From Fidelibacterota bacterium UBA7300 (GTDB lineage Bacteria > Fidelibacterota > Marinisomatia > Marinisomatales > UBA2128), in NCBI GenBank assembly GCA_002471865.1, contig DKQU01000066.1, positions 1 through 10,598 of the forward strand: DNA of 10,598 nucleotides, in the 5' to 3' direction. Numbering within the stretch: position 1 is the stretch's first letter; each line of letters opens with the position of its first letter. A program made the translations under genes and the position numbers. Positions 1-6,807 of the stretch are shown here, in pieces. A model generated the notes under the pieces. That model saw only the letters and a program-made list of their open reading frames with translations, did not search any database and had not been told where the DNA came from.

Positions 1-452
1 CCGCTTATTCCCCTGGGCCTCAAGAGCAATCCCCCGTCCGCCGATATAGGCCTCTTCGCCCACATAAAACCGTGGTGGTAGGTATTATCTGGAATGGGGA
101 ACGATTCCTTATCCAGAAGCGACTCCCGAAGGGACATCTAGGAGGTTTGTGGGAGTTCCCTGGTGGGAAAGTTGAAGAGGGGGAAGAGCTATCCACGGCT
201 TTGTGTAGAGAAGTAGCTGAAGAGACAGGTTTAATAATAAAACTTGGACGAACCATTGGAAAAATTGAACATGCATACAGTCATTTTTCCATTTCTCTTC
301 ACGCTTATCACTGCCGATTAAACGGATCATCCACTCCTTTACAAATTGAAGATCGACGTTGGATCGCTCCAGAACAAATCGCGGACTTTCCCTTTCCCAA
401 AGCAAATCATAAACTGTTTAATCTGTTGAATGAACAAGGGTGGCGACAATGA
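1..452 (+). CDS. mutY: A/G-specific adenine DNA glycosylase MutY, C-terminal part (5' end outside window)
   Basis: MutY removes adenine mispaired with 8-oxoguanine in base-excision repair. Only the end of the linker and the C-terminal Nudix-like domain are visible. The frame (codons from base 3) is open to the left edge and reads PVRRYRPLRPHK before VVVGIIW, like the stretch after the MutY Fe-S cluster. An in-frame GTG at 72 has no Shine-Dalgarno, so a free-standing MutT starting there is less likely. The domain has WEFPGGK, a complete Nudix box (G-x5-E-x7-REVAEETGL), and Tyr-Ser-His-Phe at 276-287, matching the Phe-Ser-His loop by which MutY reads 8-oxoguanine. It ends with a FPFPKANHKL helix usual for MutY. 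The intact Nudix box is unusual, because it is degenerate in E. coli MutY. The stop overlaps the plsC start. The alternative is a MutT-type pyrophosphohydrolase. Confidence 0.8.
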   Translation, partial: AYSPGPQEQSPVRRYRPLRPHKTVVVGIIWNGERFLIQKRLPKGHLGGLWEFPGGKVEEGEELSTALCREVAEETGLIIKLGRTIGKIEHAYSHFSISLHAYHCRLNGSSTPLQIEDRRWIAPEQIADFPFPKANHKLFNLLNEQGWRQ

Positions 453-1285
453 CAGAAATCTGGGTAGGTCTTATCTTTATTGTGGTTGTGATCCTTGTCA
501 GTATGGCAGTGAAATTGGTCCGTACTGTTGAAATTCATGGTGATGAGACTGGGGTCCATTTAAGGGACAGAAATATATTTCATGCACTGATTTCTCTGAT
601 CTTGATCCCCTTATCTTTCCTTGCTTTTTTCTTAATCAGTTTTGTTTTAATGATTTCGTTGCTTCTGATTAGACCTCACAGATTGATCCCCATTGTAAAT
701 ATATGCAGCAGATTTATACTTCTCTGCTCAGGAGTAGTATGGAGAATTCACGGCAGGGAAAATGTGGACAAGAACAAGAGTTACGTTTGGATGTTTAATC
801 ACCAGTCCATTCTCGATATTTTCGTTATTGGCATGATGGTTCCCCACTACATTGTCGGAGTAGCTGCCCAATATCAGTTCAACTTACCTGTCTGGGGTTA
901 TGTAGTGAAAAAGTGGGGCAATATCCCGGTGAGCCGTAAAGATACTCGCGAGGCCATTAAAGCTATCGAACTGGCAAGGAACAAGCTGCTCGAAGGTACA
1001 TCCATTATGATTGCTCCGGAAGGGCAGCGTACTGTTGACGGTAAATTGTGTCCTTTCAAAAAAGGAGCTTTTCATTTGGCCATGGGGGCTGATGGGACCA
1101 TCCTCCCCGTGGGAATCCAGGGACTCTTCGATGTGAAGAGAAAGACCGATTGGCGAATTAAGCCCGGCAGGATTGATGTTTCTATCGGCCGCCCCATTCC
1201 GGCTTCAGAGTACGAAGGAATGACTGTGGAGGAACTTCGAGACTATGTTCGAGAAAGAATGCTGAAACTGATAGGTGAGGTATAA
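449..1285 (+). CDS. plsC: 1-acyl-sn-glycerol-3-phosphate acyltransferase (PlsC family)
   Basis: The enzyme transfers an acyl chain to the sn-2 position of lysophosphatidate, giving phosphatidate for membrane phospholipids. It acts at the inner face of the cytoplasmic membrane. The 278-residue protein has a membrane segment at about residues 5-25 and a second hydrophobic stretch at about 47-75. The acyltransferase blocks follow: NHQSILD with catalytic His118 and Asp123 (H-x4-D), GNIPVSR, and the phosphate-binding APEGQRT around Glu191-Arg194 (EGTR in most relatives, here EGQR). LPVGIQG comes last. I chose ATG 449 because it overlaps the mutY stop as ATGA and has AAGGGTGG just upstream. A GTG at 440 in the same frame is less well placed. 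Translational coupling to mutY is likely. The exact acyl donor and acceptor cannot be told from sequence. Confidence 0.86.
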   Translation: MTEIWVGLIFIVVVILVSMAVKLVRTVEIHGDETGVHLRDRNIFHALISLILIPLSFLAFFLISFVLMISLLLIRPHRLIPIVNICSRFILLCSGVVWRIHGRENVDKNKSYVWMFNHQSILDIFVIGMMVPHYIVGVAAQYQFNLPVWGYVVKKWGNIPVSRKDTREAIKAIELARNKLLEGTSIMIAPEGQRTVDGKLCPFKKGAFHLAMGADGTILPVGIQGLFDVKRKTDWRIKPGRIDVSIGRPIPASEYEGMTVEELRDYVRERMLKLIGEV

Positions 1286-1341
1286 TGAAGTTGCAAGAGA
1301 TTATCAATTCTGAACATGCTGGTGAAATTATTCGAATCTGA
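1285..1341 (+). other. 18-codon micro-ORF coupled to the plsC stop
   Basis: The last base of the plsC TAA is the first base of an ATG, and GGTGAGG (1274-1280) sits at Shine-Dalgarno distance. The frame reads MKLQEIINSEHAGEIIRI and then TGA. No family is recognised. It could be a chance ORF, a short leader, or the surviving 5' end of a deleted operon gene. The rest of the 129 bp gap up to the next ATG (1342-1414) shows no clear terminator and no convincing promoter. Confidence 0.2.
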
Positions 1342-1414
1342 TAACTTTGCCTAGATAAACTCCCGTGCCTAAACTCTTCACCCGGAGAAACTGTAAATCC
1401 CCAAATAATAGAGA

Positions 1415-2545
1415 ATGAAAGACCACTATCTACTGGACCCGAAGATCACTTTTCTCAATCACGGTTCTTTTGGTGCCTGTCCGAAGCCGGTGTTTAAAGA
1501 TTATCAGAACTGGCAGCGGAAATTGGAAGAACAGCCGGTTAGATTCTTACGGGAAGAAGTTTATCATCATTTAAAAAACGCTCGGGATGCATTGGGTGCA
1601 TACGTTGGCTGTGACGGCGATGATCTGATCTTTGTGCCGAATCCCACAACGGCTGTAAACACCGTTATTCGCAGCCTCAATCTATCTGCTGGAGATCAAA
1701 TTCTCTCTACCGATCATGAGTACGGTTCTCTGGTACGGGCGTGGGAGTGGTTCACCCGGGATAAACAAGTTGAGTTCATCCAGAGAGAATTGCCGCTCCC
1801 CATGACCACCCATGAACAATTTGTACAACACTTCTGGGCAGGTGTTACAGATAGAACCAGGGTAATCTTTTTGAGCCATATTACCAGTTCTACCGGGCTG
1901 ATCTTCCCAGCAGAGGAGATTTGTAAAAAAGCTCGTGATGCTGGAATCCTCACTATCATCGATGGAGCACATGTACCCGGGCACATTCCCCTGAACATCA
2001 CTGAGATGGAGCCTGATATTTATACAGGTGCTTGTCATAAATGGTTATCTGCGCCCAAAGGCTCTTCATTTCTCTACGTGAAAAAAGAATTACAGGAACT
2101 TATTAAGCCTCTGATTATCAGTTGGGGTGCTGAGGTAGATCCCTCTCCCTCTCCTTTTATCCATGAGAATCAATTACAGGGGACGAGGGATCCAAGCCCT
2201 TTTCTGGCTGTGCCGGCTGCCATTCGATTTCAGGAGGAAAACGATTGGGAGTCCGTAAAATCACAATGCCGCAGATTGACACGTGAGACTCGGGACCGTG
2301 TGTACGAGATAATCAATACGGCACCTATTTGTCCCAACTCAGAAGAGTGGCTGGGACAGATGGCGACTGTTGAGATAGAAGTAGATGATCCTGAAAAAGT
2401 AAAAAACAGTTTATTGGAGGATTATGCTATAGAAATCCCCGTTTTTTCATGGAAAGATAAGGCATTTCTCCGCTTCTCATTCAATGCCTACAATAAACAA
2501 AGGGATGCTGATAAATTGATCAATACTTTGAGGGAGCTGTTATGA
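1415..2545 (+). CDS. Class V PLP-dependent enzyme, isopenicillin-N-epimerase-like
   Basis: This is a fold-type I pyridoxal-phosphate enzyme, 376 residues, the usual length for this group, and cytosolic (no signal peptide). The opening LNHGSFGACPKPV is the hallmark of the isopenicillin-N-epimerase-like branch of aminotransferase class V. NPTTAVN (residues 76-82) should bind the cofactor phosphate. IDGAH (Asp183, His186) packs on the pyridine ring, and CHKWL carries the Schiff-base lysine, Lys209. Relatives include epimerases, cysteine desulfurases and C-S lyases, and the substrate cannot be deduced here. No beta-lactam genes are nearby, so the family name should not be read as an antibiotic pathway. 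ATG 1415 has only a weak AGAG before it. Its stop overlaps the next gene (ATGA), suggesting co-expression with the HAD phosphatase. Confidence 0.85.
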   Translation: MKDHYLLDPKITFLNHGSFGACPKPVFKDYQNWQRKLEEQPVRFLREEVYHHLKNARDALGAYVGCDGDDLIFVPNPTTAVNTVIRSLNLSAGDQILSTDHEYGSLVRAWEWFTRDKQVEFIQRELPLPMTTHEQFVQHFWAGVTDRTRVIFLSHITSSTGLIFPAEEICKKARDAGILTIIDGAHVPGHIPLNITEMEPDIYTGACHKWLSAPKGSSFLYVKKELQELIKPLIISWGAEVDPSPSPFIHENQLQGTRDPSPFLAVPAAIRFQEENDWESVKSQCRRLTRETRDRVYEIINTAPICPNSEEWLGQMATVEIEVDDPEKVKNSLLEDYAIEIPVFSWKDKAFLRFSFNAYNKQRDADKLINTLRELL

Positions 2546-3237
2546 GCCACCGTCTCGTAATGTTCGACATTGACGGTACGCTCCTTTTTCCCGGCACACT
2601 GGCACGCAAGCTTTTGGATCGGGCCATAGAAGATAATATTGGTGAATCACCGCGGCTGGCGTTGGAGGATGTGGCCGGGTATACAGATCCGGTCATTGTT
2701 GGCAACGCCCTGCGCCGGATGGGGATAAAAGTTGATCGCATCCAGAACAGGGTGGATGCTATTTTAGAAAATTACCTGATTGAACTGCGGAAAGACTTTC
2801 CAAAGTACACCGAGCCGCATCTTTACGATGATGGGGTGTCATTGGCTGACACCTGCCGCAAAAAAGGGTGGGGAGTGGCTTTACTATCCGGGAATCTACG
2901 AGAAGGGGCTCGGATCAAACTTGAGCGGTTTGGAATATGGGACGATTTTGCCTTTGGTGTCTTCGGCGATGATGCTGCTAGCCGTAGTGATCTCCTCTGG
3001 TTAGTGCCTGAAATGGCATGGGATGCACTGGGTGAAGCTTATACTCATGCCCATATCATAATGGTTGGTGATACGCCAAATGACGCTCGAATTGCCGTGG
3101 AGAACGGCAGCAGATCCCTCATTGTCTGCAGAAGACCGGAATGGCGAAGTAAAATTGAAGCAGAGCAGCCTACATGGCTGGTGGATTCATTAGAAGAAAC
3201 AGATAAGATTCTTGAATGGATGGAGGATGGATTATGA
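2542..3237 (+). CDS. HAD-superfamily hydrolase, phosphoglycolate-phosphatase-like
   Basis: This is a 231-residue phosphatase-type HAD protein that should hydrolyse a small phosphomonoester through an aspartyl-phosphate. Motif I is FDIDGTLL, with nucleophile Asp9 and acid/base Asp11. An alpha-helical cap of the C1 type seems to lie between about residues 16 and 90. Motif II is LLSGN (Ser116), and lysine-bearing IKLERFG is the likely motif III region. Motif IV is GDTPND (Asp177, Asp181), the Mg2+ ligands. The ATG overlaps the preceding TGA, and the end of the gene again overlaps the following start, so it sits in the middle of a translationally coupled trio. The substrate is unknown. Phosphoglycolate is only the default family guess, so no gene symbol is given. 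Confidence 0.86.
   Translation: MSHRLVMFDIDGTLLFPGTLARKLLDRAIEDNIGESPRLALEDVAGYTDPVIVGNALRRMGIKVDRIQNRVDAILENYLIELRKDFPKYTEPHLYDDGVSLADTCRKKGWGVALLSGNLREGARIKLERFGIWDDFAFGVFGDDAASRSDLLWLVPEMAWDALGEAYTHAHIIMVGDTPNDARIAVENGSRSLIVCRRPEWRSKIEAEQPTWLVDSLEETDKILEWMEDGL
3222..3226 (+). promoter_or_regulatory. Shine-Dalgarno deciding the start at 3234
   Basis: GGAGG lies inside the last codons of the HAD gene, 7 bases before ATG 3234. It supports coupled re-initiation at the ATGA overlap. Confidence 0.6.
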
Positions 3238-3710
3238 CCTATATTTATCTCATAGCTCACTTTGCATTGATGCTTTTATGGGTATTACCGGCATTTTATT
3301 TGAATTACAGGCTTTTGAGGAATTATCCGGATGGTGCACCAGAAGAAAAACTAATTCTTTTAAAGAATGTTCAATCTATATCAGATAAGACTGAACTGCC
3401 TGCATCATCCTTCATTCTTTTGATAGGAGTGCTTATGATTCTAGATAACACTTTTTTTCTTCAGATAGGAATTATCCATTTTAAAATATTATTGGCGCTC
3501 ATTGCTATTGGGTTATACCACATGTCCAGGGGAAGATTAAGACGCATTATAACATCATTGGAGGGGAGTGGTGCTGTAGCCGGTCAAGGTCGCCAACTAA
3601 TTCTCTTGCGTATAATTACTCTGGTACTCATAGTTTCGGTAGTTTTACTGATTTTCACATTGAATGGTTTTTTTAAGACGGTTTATCTGATAGGGTCTTG
3701 GATTAGTTAG
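3234..3710 (+). CDS. Small integral membrane protein, four predicted helices
   Basis: The protein is 158 residues long with four hydrophobic segments, at about residues 3-23, 59-77, 79-97 and 121-142. Charged loops include a basic SRGRLRR after helix 3. The layout (a histidine in helix 1, then a long loop, then IIHFKILLALIAIGLYHMSRG) loosely resembles the DUF2269/CopD-like four-helix group, but I do not recognise it with confidence. I chose ATG 3234 over the in-frame ATG 3216. The 3234 start makes an ATGA overlap with the HAD stop and has GGAGG at 3222-3226 at good spacing, whereas 3216 would place that Shine-Dalgarno inside the gene. The TAG stop is shared with the end of the convergent gene. 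A role linked to the HAD or PLP enzyme is possible but unproven. Confidence 0.7.
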   Translation: MTYIYLIAHFALMLLWVLPAFYLNYRLLRNYPDGAPEEKLILLKNVQSISDKTELPASSFILLIGVLMILDNTFFLQIGIIHFKILLALIAIGLYHMSRGRLRRIITSLEGSGAVAGQGRQLILLRIITLVLIVSVVLLIFTLNGFFKTVYLIGSWIS

Positions 3711-4939
3711 GGAAAGCGTGATGGACCGTTTCGGTCGCTCCATCTGATCGTGACCTTACCGAATGAAGAAGCCAGATTTGCTTTTAGTGGTTTGCCGTAT
3801 GTTTCACTTATTCCTACGGCAGTTGACTCAGACAGTTCGATATAAAGAGGGAAGTCGCTAATTATGGCTTCATGGAGTGCAACTTCTGGATTGTTAACTT
3901 CTACTTGGAAGTTAGCAGGGAAGTCTCGAGGGAGTTCCAGAAAAATGTTTCCAGCGTTTGCTGTTGCATCTATGGTATGTCCGGACATTGTTCCATCCCA
4001 GCTTTTCTGTATCACTATATCCCCGGATTCTGTTTCAATGTTGACACGTCCAGCTAACTGTTCTCCAGTAATCCCCCCGTTTTTTGTCCAGCCTAAAATA
4101 TCACCGCTGATATTGTTGAGGGAGAGATCTCCATTGCTTGAAAAAAGATCGAGATTTCCTTTCAAAAATTTTACTCGAATGTCTCCCCTCAAGGTTTTGA
4201 GCTGTGTATCACCACTCCCATTCATTAAAGCTACATCGCCGTCAAGAGTGTGTACTGAGATCGTACGTCCATAAACGTTATCAATTACTATTGTCCCCTC
4301 ACTACCTGTTATTTGAATATCACCCTCAACCGATTTAATGTCTATATTTCCGCTATCGCTGCTTACTTCCAAGTCTCCCATAATGGTTTCTGCTTTGATG
4401 TTACCAGCCAATGTAGTGAACGTTGTGTTGCCTGAAATGTTATTGCAATAGAGATTTCCTGCTAGAGAAGAAGCAATGGTACGGCCGCTTATTTTTGAAA
4501 GAGAAATATCACCTAATTTTGTCATAATTAAAAGTGTGCCCGAAAAACCCTCTGCTGCAATGCTTCCTGACGTGAGATCCGCCATAATTTGAAAATGAAG
4601 AGGTAGAATTATTTGATAGTTTGCATCTGTGATTTTGATAGGCAGATTTTGGCCGGTAAGATAAACTTTGTCTACCTTTGATTCCAGCCCGGTTTTCGCG
4701 TCTAGATAAAGGTTAAGTGCATTTTCTTCAGTTACGGCATTAATAACCATAGTTTCTTGGAGTAAAATCTGTTTTTTATTTTGACTGCTTAGAGAAACAT
4801 CGCCACTGATATTTTCTAGCAAAAGGCTCCCCAAGCCGGCTGAATTGATAGAGTATGAAGAAGTAACCCGGAAGCGATTATATGCCTCTCGGGTAATTTC
4901 CTGTGCGGAAATACCAACGTAAAATGATAATAGTAGCAA
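3707..4939 (-). CDS. Exported DUF4097-type beta-solenoid repeat protein
   Basis: The protein has about 410 residues, probably more. Its function is unknown. DUF4097-type proteins are thought to be extracytoplasmic adhesin- or anti-sigma-related beta-strand repeat proteins. Residues 125-305 consist of 20 tandem units of 9 residues beginning with Gly, typically G-D/N-I-x-I/L-x-x-I-x, which predicts a right-handed beta-solenoid. The start is uncertain. The only common start codon is TTG 4939, but it gives a signal peptide lacking its basic region. The same frame upstream, back to about 4993, reads NCKSRKRPNKTSIVVGRLLLLSFYVGISA before QE, a normal signal peptide with cleavage after ISA. The frame there has no ATG, GTG or TTG, but an ATT at 4993-4991 has AAAGGT before it. 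The gene follows mdh by about 65 bp without a terminator, so read-through from mdh is plausible. Confidence 0.75.
   Translation of the reverse strand: MLLLSFYVGISAQEITREAYNRFRVTSSYSINSAGLGSLLLENISGDVSLSSQNKKQILLQETMVINAVTEENALNLYLDAKTGLESKVDKVYLTGQNLPIKITDANYQIILPLHFQIMADLTSGSIAAEGFSGTLLIMTKLGDISLSKISGRTIASSLAGNLYCNNISGNTTFTTLAGNIKAETIMGDLEVSSDSGNIDIKSVEGDIQITGSEGTIVIDNVYGRTISVHTLDGDVALMNGSGDTQLKTLRGDIRVKFLKGNLDLFSSNGDLSLNNISGDILGWTKNGGITGEQLAGRVNIETESGDIVIQKSWDGTMSGHTIDATANAGNIFLELPRDFPANFQVEVNNPEVALHEAIISDFPLYIELSESTAVGISETYGKPLKANLASSFGKVTIRWSDRNGPSRFP
3720..3744. other. Bulged hairpin at the meeting point of two convergent genes
   Basis: GATGGACCG (3720-3728) can pair with CGG (3732-3734) plus TCCATC (3739-3744), leaving a TTT loop and a 4-base bulge. 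It lies within the last codons of the minus-strand gene and 10 bases past the plus-strand stop. Neither strand has a T-run after it, so it is at most a weak two-way 3' end or RNA-stabilising stem. Confidence 0.25.
4025..4567 (-). repeat. Twenty tandem 27-base coding repeats (9-residue beta-solenoid units)
   Basis: Counting protein residues from TTG 4939, glycine falls at 125, 134, 143 and on to 297, every 9 residues. There is a single 10-residue unit (224-233). DNA similarity between units is low, so the repeat is held by protein structure rather than by recent duplication. Confidence 0.75.
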
Positions 4940-5004
4940 TCGACCTACAACAATAGAGGTTTTATTAGGTCTTTTTCGGCTTTTACAGTTAATTAGTTTG
5001 ACCT

Positions 5005-5940
5005 TTAGAGGCCTGTTTCTCCCACAGTTTTTTTCACATGTTCAAAGGTGTTTTGAAGAGCGGCATTTTCGTCTTCTGTCAGTTCAAATTCGATGATTTT
5101 TTCTACACCCCCGGCACCTATAACTGCGGGGACACCGATAAAGTAACCGTCAATGCCATATTCACCTTCACAAAGAGCGGCACTTGGGATCACACGTTTT
5201 TTGTCCAGAATGTAGGCTTCCGCCATTTCCATTGCACACTGAGCAGGAGCGTAGAATGCGGAACCGTTTCCGAACAATTTTACGATCTCACCACCAGCAA
5301 CACGAGTCCGTTTTACGATCGCTTCCAGTCGGTCGGCAGGAACCAGTTCGGTAATCGGGATCCCGGCGACGTTCGCTGTACGGATAATCGGAACCATCGT
5401 ATCACCATGACCACCCATCACCATGCAGTGGATGTCTTGTACTGAGTAGCCGGTCTCCATAGAAAGGAATGTGCGGAAACGTCCTGTATCAAGAGCACCT
5501 GCCATTCCAACCACCATATTCTTAGGAAAACCGGAGACCTTGTAGAAAGAATACACAATAGCATCCAAGGGGTTGGATACGACGATCACGAAAGCATTTG
5601 GAGCGTATTTTTTCACATTTTCAGCTACGTTAGTGATAATCTTGATATTGATACTAAGTAGATCTTCTCTATCCATACCAGGCTTACGGGGAACACCCGC
5701 TGTTATAACGATAACATCAGCCCCTTCAATGTCCGCGTAATCAGAAGTACCAGACAGGTCGACATCGTAGCCGTCGTGGGGACGCAACTGCATAATATCA
5801 AGAGCTTTGCCTTTTGCCATCCCTTCCGCTTCCGGAATATCAAGGATGACTACATCACCCAGTTCTTTTTGAGCTGCGATCAGGGCAAGATTTCCACCGA
5901 TCTGTCCGCCTCCAATAAGTGCTATCTTTTTTCTGTTCAT
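5005..5940 (-). CDS. mdh: NAD-dependent malate dehydrogenase (LDH-like type)
   Basis: This TCA-cycle enzyme interconverts malate and oxaloacetate. The 311-residue length suits the LDH-like MDH class. The Rossmann motif GGGQIGG (residues 10-16) is followed by Asp34, which fits NAD rather than NADP. The active-site loop is GVPRKPGMDRED. Arg85 marks malate rather than lactate specificity, and Arg91 is the mobile-loop arginine. DTGRFR gives Asp151 and Arg154 (catalytic partner and substrate carboxylate binding), and GGHGD gives the proton-relay His178. AGGAGG (5950-5945) precedes the ATG at ideal spacing, so the start is secure. It lies downstream of the rpmA terminator and upstream of the beta-solenoid gene. 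A weak promoter candidate is listed separately. Identity is very secure. Confidence 0.96.
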   Translation of the reverse strand: MNRKKIALIGGGQIGGNLALIAAQKELGDVVILDIPEAEGMAKGKALDIMQLRPHDGYDVDLSGTSDYADIEGADVIVITAGVPRKPGMDREDLLSINIKIITNVAENVKKYAPNAFVIVVSNPLDAIVYSFYKVSGFPKNMVVGMAGALDTGRFRTFLSMETGYSVQDIHCMVMGGHGDTMVPIIRTANVAGIPITELVPADRLEAIVKRTRVAGGEIVKLFGNGSAFYAPAQCAMEMAEAYILDKKRVIPSAALCEGEYGIDGYFIGVPAVIGAGGVEKIIEFELTEDENAALQNTFEHVKKTVGETGL

Positions 5941-6020
5941 TATTCCTCCTGAGGATATGATGATCTGTTAATAAGTAAACACATGATGGCTTTCTATAAT
6001 GACACTTACTATGAATTTAC

Positions 6021-6049
6021 GGGATAAAGCAAAGATTTGGAAGTGCCAA
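6021..6049 (-). promoter_or_regulatory. Candidate mdh promoter
   Basis: TTGGCA (6049-6044) and TATCCC (6026-6021) are 17 bp apart on the minus strand. They lie between the rpmA terminator and the mdh Shine-Dalgarno. The -35 matches well but the -10 is poor, so the placement is tentative. Confidence 0.28.
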
Positions 6050-6069
6050 CAAAGAATGGAAATAAAAAT

Positions 6070-6089
6070 CCCCGTATCATAATACGGGG
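6070..6089 (-). terminator. Intrinsic terminator of the rng-rplU-rpmA operon
   Basis: A perfect 8-bp stem CCCCGTAT/ATACGGGG encloses a 4-base loop. On the minus strand it is followed by ATTTTTATTT. It begins 46 bases after the rpmA stop. The plus strand also carries a T-run (6094-6098) after the stem, so it could work in both directions. A second dyad, CAGTTT/AAACTG (6091-6109), lies directly beside it on the rpmA side. Confidence 0.8.
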
Positions 6090-6134
6090 GCAGTTTTTGG
6101 CTTAAACTGAGAAAAAGAGATCAGTTACTAAATG

Positions 6135-6389
6135 TTAATCAGACAGAATACTGACAATCTTACGGTCGCGACCCTTTCTGCCGAATTTCACAATTCCGTC
6201 AGCTTTAGCAAAAAGGGTGTCGTCTCCACCAATGCCTACATTTATTCCCGGGTGGATTTTTGTTCCTCTCTGACGAATAATAATAGACCCAGCCGTTATG
6301 AATTGACCATCATAAGATTTAACTCCGAGTCGTTTTGAGCGGCTGTCTCGCCCGTTTTTTGTGCTGCCCATTCCTTTTTTATGTGCCAC
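6135..6389 (-). CDS. rpmA: 50S ribosomal protein L27
   Basis: L27 is a large-subunit protein whose N-terminal tail reaches the peptidyl-transferase centre and helps place tRNA. The 84-residue protein begins MAHKKGMGSTKNGRDS and contains IIIRQRGTKIHPG and the DDTLFAKADG turn, all diagnostic. It starts directly at AHKKG, so the cleavable N-terminal extension of Firmicutes L27 is absent. The start codon is GTG (6389-6387), with AGGAGA (6403-6398) inside the end of rplU. The gap to rplU is only 4 bases, so the pair is surely co-translated from one message. The gene is complete, and a strong terminator follows. Confidence 0.97.
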   Translation of the reverse strand: MAHKKGMGSTKNGRDSRSKRLGVKSYDGQFITAGSIIIRQRGTKIHPGINVGIGGDDTLFAKADGIVKFGRKGRDRKIVSILSD

Positions 6390-6393
6390 GGTG

Positions 6394-6753
6394 TTAGTCT
6401 CCTGTTTCCTCTTCAGCTAGCACCGCTTGTTTCTCGGGTGTCGAAGCTGAGATTTTGTCTATCTTAATTATGGAAAAATCCTGACGATGGGTGTTTTTTA
6501 CACGATAACCTTTTCTCCGTTTCTTTTTAAAGACTACTACCTTTTTTCCTCTGCCATGACTAAGAATTGTTGCATCAACTTGAACGCCATTGACATTCGG
6601 TGTGCCAACATGAATTTGCTTTCCGTCATCGTAAAGCAATACATTATTATAACTGACGGACGTACCCTCATCAGTTGGCTGGCGTGGAACTTCCAGCTCA
6701 AGTCCGAGCTCTACCCGTAGCTGTTTACCTGATATATCAACTATTGCAAACAT
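6394..6753 (-). CDS. rplU: 50S ribosomal protein L21
   Basis: L21 binds 23S rRNA and, in the known partnership, lies near L20. The 119-residue protein starts MFAIVDISGKQLRVELG and holds VGTPNVNG, ILSHGRGKKVVVFKKKRRKGYRVKNTHRQ (the basic RNA-binding core), then FSIIKIDKI. It carries a short acidic tail (about the last 16 residues, ending EEETGD) beyond the usual end. It lies 54 bases after rng. The ATG at 6753 has no visible Shine-Dalgarno: the preceding bases read GGAATACGATAATA. This is odd for a ribosomal protein and may mean translation depends on read-through from rng or on mRNA structure. Confidence 0.96.
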   Translation of the reverse strand: MFAIVDISGKQLRVELGLELEVPRQPTDEGTSVSYNNVLLYDDGKQIHVGTPNVNGVQVDATILSHGRGKKVVVFKKKRRKGYRVKNTHRQDFSIIKIDKISASTPEKQAVLAEEETGD

Positions 6754-6807
6754 TATTATCGTATTCCATGTGCATTTAAGCTAAGAAATTTACTGTTAGT
6801 ATTATCT

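Noticed and set aside
72..452. Free-standing MutT starting at GTG 72
   Set aside because: There is no Shine-Dalgarno, the frame is open to the window edge with MutY-like linker sequence, and the Tyr-Ser-His loop and C-terminal helix are MutY traits.
1415..2545. Beta-lactam (isopenicillin) biosynthesis gene
   Set aside because: Only the enzyme family matches. No NRPS, IPNS or related genes are present, and this family is widespread with other functions.
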